Shown: positions 58,023 to 64,000 of the stretch, piece after piece | How the letters are laid out: each line of letters starts with the position of its first letter | Position numbering within the stretch: the first letter of the stretch is position 1 | NCBI RefSeq assembly: GCF_000203795.2 | Contig: NW_006281105.1 | Location: 992,001-1,056,000, forward strand | DNA from: Batrachochytrium dendrobatidis JAM81 | Lineage: Eukaryota; Chytridiomycota; Chytridiomycetes; Rhizophydiales | DNA: 64,000 nucleotides | Direction: 5' to 3' | Translations under genes and position numbers: made by a program | Notes under the pieces: generated by a model | Told to the model about the DNA's origin: nothing | Database searches by the model: none | Seen by the model: the letters and a program-made list of their open reading frames with translations, nothing else

Positions 58023-60837
58023 ATGAAGCTATTGCTCAGAATAAATCTATGGCTGCAGCAAGCTCTTGCTGGTCGCACTCGCTTACTCAGAACTCTTGCC
58101 ATTCTTATCGCTTCTTGTATTGCTGTTTTGTGGTCATTAACTTTGCTGATGAGCGGATTCACTTCTTCGCAGTCCGACACTCCCCAAATTCAAACTGAAT
58201 TGGTCTCTAATGTGCCTTTAGATACTGTACGACAGGTGACCTTTACAAGTGTTTTGATATCGAGTCGGTGTTTGAATGCTTGATTCAACTCTTAATTCCA
58301 GCTGAATCTACAATACTAACTTCATGCATTCCTTGCTACTCTCTATATGGTTATAATACGGCTTTGCTTTGATAATAACCAAGGTTGTTTCTGACCACAT
58401 CTCTCTGGCCTTTGACGAGCCAGACTCGGATGAATATGTGTTGGTGGCGGGCGACCATTTTTACACGGCTGAGTCGGCCTCACTCATTAGTGCTGCTTCT
58501 AGCCAAATAACATTCAACGCTTCTGGATTCACATTTTGCACTCTACTCAATGGCGCTGTATTCGACTCATCTATTTATATAAACTCACTGGGCGGCTCGG
58601 TATCCCAGCTCAACTCGGATCGCTACACATTCGTAAATGCTGTCGACCAAAAAGCCCACGACATCTTTCAAGCTATCTTGTTCGAATCCAAATTTGGTGA
58701 TCGCAAAGTAAAACCCAATTGGGATGAACTCAAACGACTCTCTTGCTACTTTGCTGCAGAAGGAAACTCGGCATATGCCAATTTCACCACATCTCGTTTG
58801 TTGGTTCAAATAGAACCTTTTACATATTTTCAAGACCGGCTCAAAGCCATTGTTCCACACGATTCAGTTATTCCTGGCCCCAGGCGAAAGTATCTTATTG
58901 CCTACTTGCTCATGGTCCACGAAGAAAACGGATTTCCCCATCTCTGTAAACTGATAGAGACTCTCGACGATGGAGATGCCATTATTTTGATCCATGTAGA
59001 TAACAGACCCAAGTCAAATCGACTTAGATCCAAGATTGAACAGTTTATCAATCAACGCCATCAAATGATTGGAAAACCAGCAAACATCTTTTTGACAAAG
59101 TACAGATTTAGCAATATTTGGGGTCATTCATCGCTTGTTTTTACACAGCTAAGTGGCTTTTGGGAACTGTTGGATATGGCTGACTGGGACTATGTGATCA
59201 ATCTATCCAACTATGACTTTCCGCTTAAACGCAATGCAGACATACATCGTATTCTTAGCAGACCCAACAATCGTGGTAAAAACTTTATCGAATATTGGGC
59301 AGAAACTGGACATCTGGCAGAACGATTCTATCGTGCACATATTGGTACTGCTGACTTTGCTTCACTCTTTCATCCTAATAGTCTTGGTGTCACATCATGG
59401 CCTTTTCCGCGTTGGCGAGCATACAAACATCACCAGTGGATGATTGTCACTCCCGACTTTATTCGCTTTTTAAGATACGACAGCAATGCTCTCAACTTTC
59501 TGGCATTTTCAGAACATACTTATATCCCAGATGAATCCTACTTTGCTACGGTTCTTGTAAACTCGCTAGAATTTAGAGATACCGTGGTCAATGACAATAA
59601 GCGATACCTTCGATTTGCTGGAGGTGGTGCGGCCCATCCCTCTTGGTTGGGATACAAGGATCGCTTTTTGTTTCCTGCTGGTGAGCCAGAGCCTAGCTTC
59701 TTTTTTATTCGCAAAATGAATGTGTTTGGCACATCATTTGAAGAGGCAAAGTTGCTTGAGTGGATTTCCACCAACCACATGAATGTTCCGTCCTCGATCG
59801 ATCCAAACGAATCGGCTGAATCCAGATCACCTTGCACAATTGAAGATGCTAGTGTACGCTCAAAATGTCTCAAGGAGTTTGGTAGCAAGATTGCTCACAA
59901 CAATGAGCTGGTAGTCGTTCCAGTAAACCGTGCTTTTCTGGTCCAGGCCGCCAATCTTCGCTGCTCACTTTTGCATGCTGGAATTGACAACTTGATTTAC
60001 TGGTCATTGGATTTGGAAGTTCACGAGAGTTTAATTTCAAAAGGAAAGTTGTCTATTTTTTTGGCTGGATTCCCCAGCACCAGTGAGCGTCAAGATCCTG
60101 GAACACCCTATTTCATCAAGATGATGCGATATAAACCTAAAGTGCTGGCAATGCTGCTGGATGCCGGATTCAACGTGTGGTACATGGACGCAGACACCAT
60201 AGCCTTGCAAGATTTCAGGCCTGAGATTGTAGCAGACACATCTGTTCATATTCACATTGCATTGGACAATGACAAGCGTCTTGATATGAGCACATTTTTA
60301 AAGCATAGCGTTCCTCCATTGGCCTCTGCTGGAATCATGTACTTGCAAAACCATCCATCGTCCAAACTTTTTATTAAAAGTGTGCTGGATATGCAAGCTC
60401 AAAGTATTTTGCTGGACGATCAAGAAGCCATGCGCAGAGTGATTCATAATAAAACGCTTGTCCAGACAAGCTATGCTCCTACACAGTCCTTGGGGCAGCG
60501 ATTGGGTCTGGATAAGCGTTCTTATGATGATGCAAGCAATATCCCAATTACTCCACCGGTTATAGAAATCAATAATGCGGAAATTCACATTCGGTATTTC
60601 AACCAGTTTCAGTTTATCAATGGCATCATCTTGCTTGATCATACCACTGAGATTCCGATAAACTTTGATGAATTCAAGGTAGTTCATGCTCGACCACTTG
60701 AAAACCCTATTGCGGCATTGACCAAGTGGGGATTGTGGTTTTTGAATAACGAAGGAACTTGCTCTAAAAAAGACACTATGCTGCATGATGCACGCATCAA
60801 GTTGTTTGAGCAAACCAATGCCCAAAGGAATCCGTGA
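58023..60837 (+). CDS. Type II membrane protein with GT14-like and GT77/DUF271-like glycosyltransferase domains
   Basis: Exons 58023-58235 and 58384-60837 give 888 aa. A signal-anchor helix (about residues 23-45, TLAILIASCIAVLWSLTLL) predicts Golgi type II topology. Domain 1 (about 240-510) matches GT14 (core-2/I-branching and xylosyltransferase family): YLLMVHEENGFPHLCKLIE, ALIHVDN-like IILIHVDNRPKS, NIWGHSSLVFTQLSGFWELL, DWDYVINLSNYDFPL and HHQWMIVTPDFIRFLR. Domain 2 (about 580-870) matches nucleotide-diphospho-sugar transferases (Pfam family PF03407): VLAMLLDAGFNVWYMDADT with a DxD metal motif, SAGIMYLQNHPSSKLFIKS and LDDQEAMRR. Several N-glycosylation sites lie in the lumenal part. Donor and acceptor sugars cannot be told. 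The two domains lie in one uninterrupted exon. Confidence 0.8.
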
Positions 60838-61106
60838 TCATTTGAAGTACCAAATGATTGTTTTGTGTCGTTTCAATGGAAAAGAGGAAACCCAGATCTG
60901 TCTTGTTCTGGAGGGATACTTGTAGTATCATTTTCCCCTTTATACCTCTTTTTAATTTTATTATTGATTGGCCTTATTGTTTTGTTACTTTCCCACTGGT
61001 GATGTGTTTGAGGATTTCCTTGTTTTGATTTAAACGTTGCGGAAAGTCCCATCTGTAACGCCAGTAAATATATTTTTATAAAAGCAACCTTTTGAATATT
61101 CTTTAA

Positions 61107-61944
61107 CCGTATTCATGTAAAATGGAAAACCAGGTCGATGCATAATAAACAGTCCCATGTTGAATTAGTGCCAATTTATTGAACAAGATTGTATTCTTGA
61201 AACCATTGTTCACAAACAGTTTATGCTGGTTCATCATCCAAATATGTCCTTTTACGTATGAATATCTATCTTCTATAATAGATTGTCATCAAATGATTGA
61301 TGGTTTAACAACCCTGTGGTCATCAACACTTGAATGACGAGACGTTCCAAACGCAAATATCAGTCAACAATGTCAATGATCTTGATGATAATATTACGAC
61401 AAAAACCAACTCTTGAGTCGGACAGATTGGCAACAATGAATATGTTCAGAATTTTGTTGACACTATCCAAACAAATTCAATGTTTGGATTGCAATGTATG
61501 AATCTGATGATCGCACAATGTATGATTCCACAAACTCAAAAATGCAGGGTGTAACACACTAGTTTAAAACTATAGTTTGGTTGTGTATCCTATGATGGTC
61601 GGTGTGTTTAAAAACTGATCAAGTTGTCAAGACTTTCTAAACAATGACATGCAACATTCCAAAACACGCATATTATTCCAAACAATATTCCATTCCACAA
61701 AACAGCTATTTGATCAGATATGGTTTACCAACCATTCAACAAACGGTGCGCAGATTGGAGCTACACTACACTACTCTATATTGTCGATTTTTAACCCAGT
61801 ATAAATGACTCGAGTATAGTAAGGAATGAGGTTGTGTCAATCAATTTTCAGGAAACATAACAAATGTTTAACCATTTTTATTCTGGAGAAAAGTAGTTAA
61901 TCACTGCAAGATCAACATAAAAGTGTTTCATTTTATGTGAATTC
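61107..61944. mobile_element. Element G: TIR repeat, about 840 bp
   Basis: Left end CCGTATTCATGTAAAATGGA (61107) and right end TTTCATTTTATGTGAATTC (to about 61944) are inverted copies. Inside the right end the reverse strand reads AAACACTT, TGATCTTGCAGTGATT and AGAATAAAAATGGTTAAA, matching the sub-terminal motif of D and E. No transposase frame in the interior. Confidence 0.55.
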
Positions 61945-61969
61945 ATTCAAAACTGCAGCTTTGCCAGAT

Positions 61970-62563
61970 TTATTCGTCGTCCCATCCTTCCTTCACAAAT
62001 CCTTCTAAAGGTATAATCGGTATTATAGCAACCGGTGCCTGATCCTTGGGTCGAGCTCTTTTTCCTTGTTTAGTAGCCTGTTTCTCTCGATTGTACTGCA
62101 TTCTTTCATCGATATCTTCCATAGTTTCAAGCTTCTTTTTGTTACGTCGTGACGATCTCCTATTTCTCTCGATTCTTTGATGAATACTCTTTAGCGAGCT
62201 TAGATCCGAGCCAAGTCTAGTATCTGACGATTTCTTTTGACCCCTACCATCATTTTTGGCAATCATAAAGTCGATGAATTTCTGACTGATCGACTTTTTA
62301 GCTTTTGAGCGTGTGTTGTAACCGCTACTTGAGCTTTGATCGTCAGGCGTAACATCTTCAGATTCATGAGTTTGGAGAATTCGTTTTGGTGTTTTTTTAC
62401 GATAAAGGATACTGCCAATTCGTTTAAACCCACTTGGAGACTCTTTTGCATCCTCTGACAATACTGGAGATGATTCTTTAGACCCAGAGGGAATAGGCGG
62501 GTTGGGTGTTGCCATGGTCGACAGCACACAAAACATCACTAGGGAAAATACAGTAGCAGGCAT
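61970..62563 (-). CDS. Secreted Lys/Ser-rich protein of unknown function
   Basis: A 197-aa protein starting at the ATG at 62563 (MPATVFSLVMFCVLSTMATP), a good signal peptide cut near Ala-Thr-Pro. An in-frame ATG seven codons upstream (62584) would lengthen it slightly. The mature part is very hydrophilic: Ser/Pro/acidic first, then Lys/Arg-rich with dibasic runs (SILYRKKTPKRI, NRRSSRRNKKK, KQGKRARPKD). It ends in a short hydrophobic-acidic tail (VAIIPIIPLEGF, then GWDDE). Repeated dibasic sites could be processing sites or a nucleic-acid-binding surface. No cysteine in the mature part. No family recognised. The right end of element G lies about 25 bases past its stop. Confidence 0.6.
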   Translation of the reverse strand: MPATVFSLVMFCVLSTMATPNPPIPSGSKESSPVLSEDAKESPSGFKRIGSILYRKKTPKRILQTHESEDVTPDDQSSSSGYNTRSKAKKSISQKFIDFMIAKNDGRGQKKSSDTRLGSDLSSLKSIHQRIERNRRSSRRNKKKLETMEDIDERMQYNREKQATKQGKRARPKDQAPVAIIPIIPLEGFVKEGWDDE

Positions 62564-63285
62564 ATGACCTGGAACTAGGAACATATTGACGGATTAGAGA
62601 CAAGACTCGAATAAAAACGATTGATACTGAGACGATGCATGGGACCATGCTAGTTTAAATACAAATCAACGTGCATTTTTTGTTCACCCTTGTGCGACTG
62701 CAACCTTGAGAAAGCCGACAACATTTAGGGCTGAAGATTTAGGGATAACGTAGGTAATTATTCCTATTGTTTGCAGTTTCATGTATCAAAGTAAAGTTTA
62801 AGGCCGCCTTGTATAGTAATCATATTGCAGATGGCGAAATAAGGGTTAGTGTTGGAAAAAGAAAATGTTAGGTAGATGGTAGGCATAGCATTGGCTAAAG
62901 GAATCAAGGGATTCATAGTCGTGGCAATGCATCACTTGTGCGGCAGATGGCAGGTTTTAGCGCGAGCATTCAATAAAGCTAATTTACGAGGCTTTTGGTA
63001 TAGAATATTACCGGCCATTGTAATGTTGAGCTTCAAGTATATCCTAATTTCCTCGTACCATGTCTTTTACTTGTGTATGTATACTCTGTTTCAATATAAT
63101 TTAAATAAGCACGGGCTGAGTATAATAGTACAGCATACACAAAGGCAGCCCTGTGTAGACACAACGTGTGATGGTATCAGCCATCAATCTACCATCATAT
63201 TTTCCCAGTGTGTTGGATAATTGAATGGGATTGGGCTACGCAATACTTTTCAACTAAAAGTTTTGTATATACTCAAACAAGTTTA
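62564..63285. other. Intergenic, no supported gene
   Basis: AT-rich spacer holding the promoter of the secreted protein gene. A 114-codon frame at 62876-63220 has no ATG-proximal features or known domain and is treated as chance. Confidence 0.4.
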
Positions 63286-64000
63286 TTATTCAAGTTTATG
63301 ATTGGGTTTTGCCGATTGAGCAAGTCTGCTCTGCCGTTTGCACCAGCCTCGAAACCACATCACATGCATTGGAAAAGGCATAAGCATCAATGCCCAATAC
63401 AATGTTGTGGGCATAATACGATACAACATTACAACATAGTATGCATGGAATAAAATCCTTGTTAGTAGATAAGTTATTCCAAATCCAAGCTCCGTTTTGA
63501 ATCGTTTATCAATGTTTCCCATAGCAAGTAACAATGTTGGAATCTCCATTACCCCAGCAGGAGTCATGACGGGCCCAATCCCTCTGCGATCAAACTCAAT
63601 CATCAGCAAGAGGTAGATAGTGTGATGAATCCAGCCAGTGCCCAGTTGGATTTGCGACGGATAGGCAAATACTCCCAATGCTAGATCGAGAATTAAAAAT
63701 GAACTAAAGATGCCACCATACACTTTGGAAACAAAGGTTTCATATATGTTGTAGTTGAGGTCTGATTGAACAAGTTCAATGGTGTATCCGATAGAAAGGA
63801 CTGTTGAAATCGCTGCAAACATGGCAGAGAGTATCCATGCTCTTGGTTTGGCAGTACTAAAGTTTTTTGGAAATATAAACTTGGTGCATAAAAAGTAGAC
63901 AAGAAGCTGAATGGCTGTATATGCTAAAAAGGTTACGACTAGAGTTTTGTGGCTAAAAATCTCGACGAGTGTTTTGTTGGTCAAGATGACCGGAGTAGTC
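63286..64000 (-). CDS. TLC-domain multi-spanning membrane protein, 5' end outside the window
   Basis: At least 232 codons are open to the window edge without an ATG start, so the N-terminus is missing. Seven or so hydrophobic helices are visible. KPRAWILSAMFAAISTVLSI, a GGIFSSFLILDLALGVFAYP segment, GWIHHTIYLLLMIEFDRRG and MEIPTLLLAMG fit the TLC (TRAM-LAG1-CLN8) pattern: a Gly-rich helix, a conserved His pair, then a helix starting with Glu-x-Pro/Ser. The protein ends in a basic tail. The ceramide-synthase Lag1 motif is not complete, so it is more likely a TLCD/TMEM56-type protein than a ceramide synthase. Such proteins act in membrane lipid homeostasis. Confidence 0.65.
   Translation of the reverse strand, partial: TTPVILTNKTLVEIFSHKTLVVTFLAYTAIQLLVYFLCTKFIFPKNFSTAKPRAWILSAMFAAISTVLSIGYTIELVQSDLNYNIYETFVSKVYGGIFSSFLILDLALGVFAYPSQIQLGTGWIHHTIYLLLMIEFDRRGIGPVMTPAGVMEIPTLLLAMGNIDKRFKTELGFGITYLLTRILFHAYYVVMLYRIMPTTLYWALMLMPFPMHVMWFRGWCKRQSRLAQSAKPNHKLE

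Noticed and set aside
62876..63220. 114-codon plus-strand frame
   Set aside because: No coherent hydrophobic or domain pattern and no supporting start context; likely chance.
1..64000. CRISPR arrays, rRNA or bacterial operon features
   Set aside because: No spaced short direct repeats and no rRNA-like conserved blocks were seen; spliced genes indicate eukaryotic DNA.

Overview
The window looks like nuclear DNA of a zoosporic (chytrid-type) fungus. It is AT-rich, has short GT-AG introns, and packs housekeeping genes closely on both strands. Fungal markers are a velvet regulator, the nucleoporin Pom152, Ase1, Nnf1 and a secreted tyrosinase. A Cep57-like centrosomal protein fits a fungus that keeps centrioles. 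A secreted tyrosinase beside small secreted proteins would suit a Batrachochytrium-like chytrid, but that is inference; no rRNA or barcode gene is present. All gene models were spliced by hand from splice sites, reading frame and family knowledge.

Layout. 0-8 kb is sparse: half of a possible 7TM protein, repeat elements, a VelB-like velvet gene (-) and a stretch of possibly decayed coding sequence. 8-14 kb holds an OFA-type MFS transporter, a cytochrome P450 and cyclophilin A (-). 14-26 kb is a cell-division block: Cep57-like (+), Ase1/PRC1 with 12 exons (-), the ribosome-biogenesis factor Tma16 (-) and the APC/C subunit Cdc23/Apc8 (+). 26-46 kb holds a PH-CLU-TPR protein, Pom152 (-), an Ent3/epsinR ENTH adaptor (-), TRAPPC8/Trs85 (+), the kinetochore protein Nnf1 (-) and a TBC1D20-type Rab GAP (-). 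46-52 kb is an accessory island: a tyrosinase framed by 467-bp, 99.6% identical inverted repeats, then a 55-aa four-cysteine secreted peptide. 52-64 kb holds clathrin heavy chain (-), a two-domain glycosyltransferase (+), a Lys/Ser-rich secreted protein (-) and a TLC-domain membrane protein cut by the window edge (-).

How the genes relate. Many act in two systems. Mitosis is represented by Cep57-like, Ase1, Cdc23 and Nnf1. Golgi/TGN traffic is represented by Ent3, TRAPPC8, the Rab1-type GAP and clathrin; ENT3 and TRAPPC8 share a 116-bp divergent promoter. There are no operons.

Mobile DNA. A family of AT-rich elements with about 20-bp terminal inverted repeats (consensus near GTATTCAYGTAAAATGGAAC) occurs at least six times, often just beyond stop codons. 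The tyrosinase inverted repeats are a separate and much younger event.
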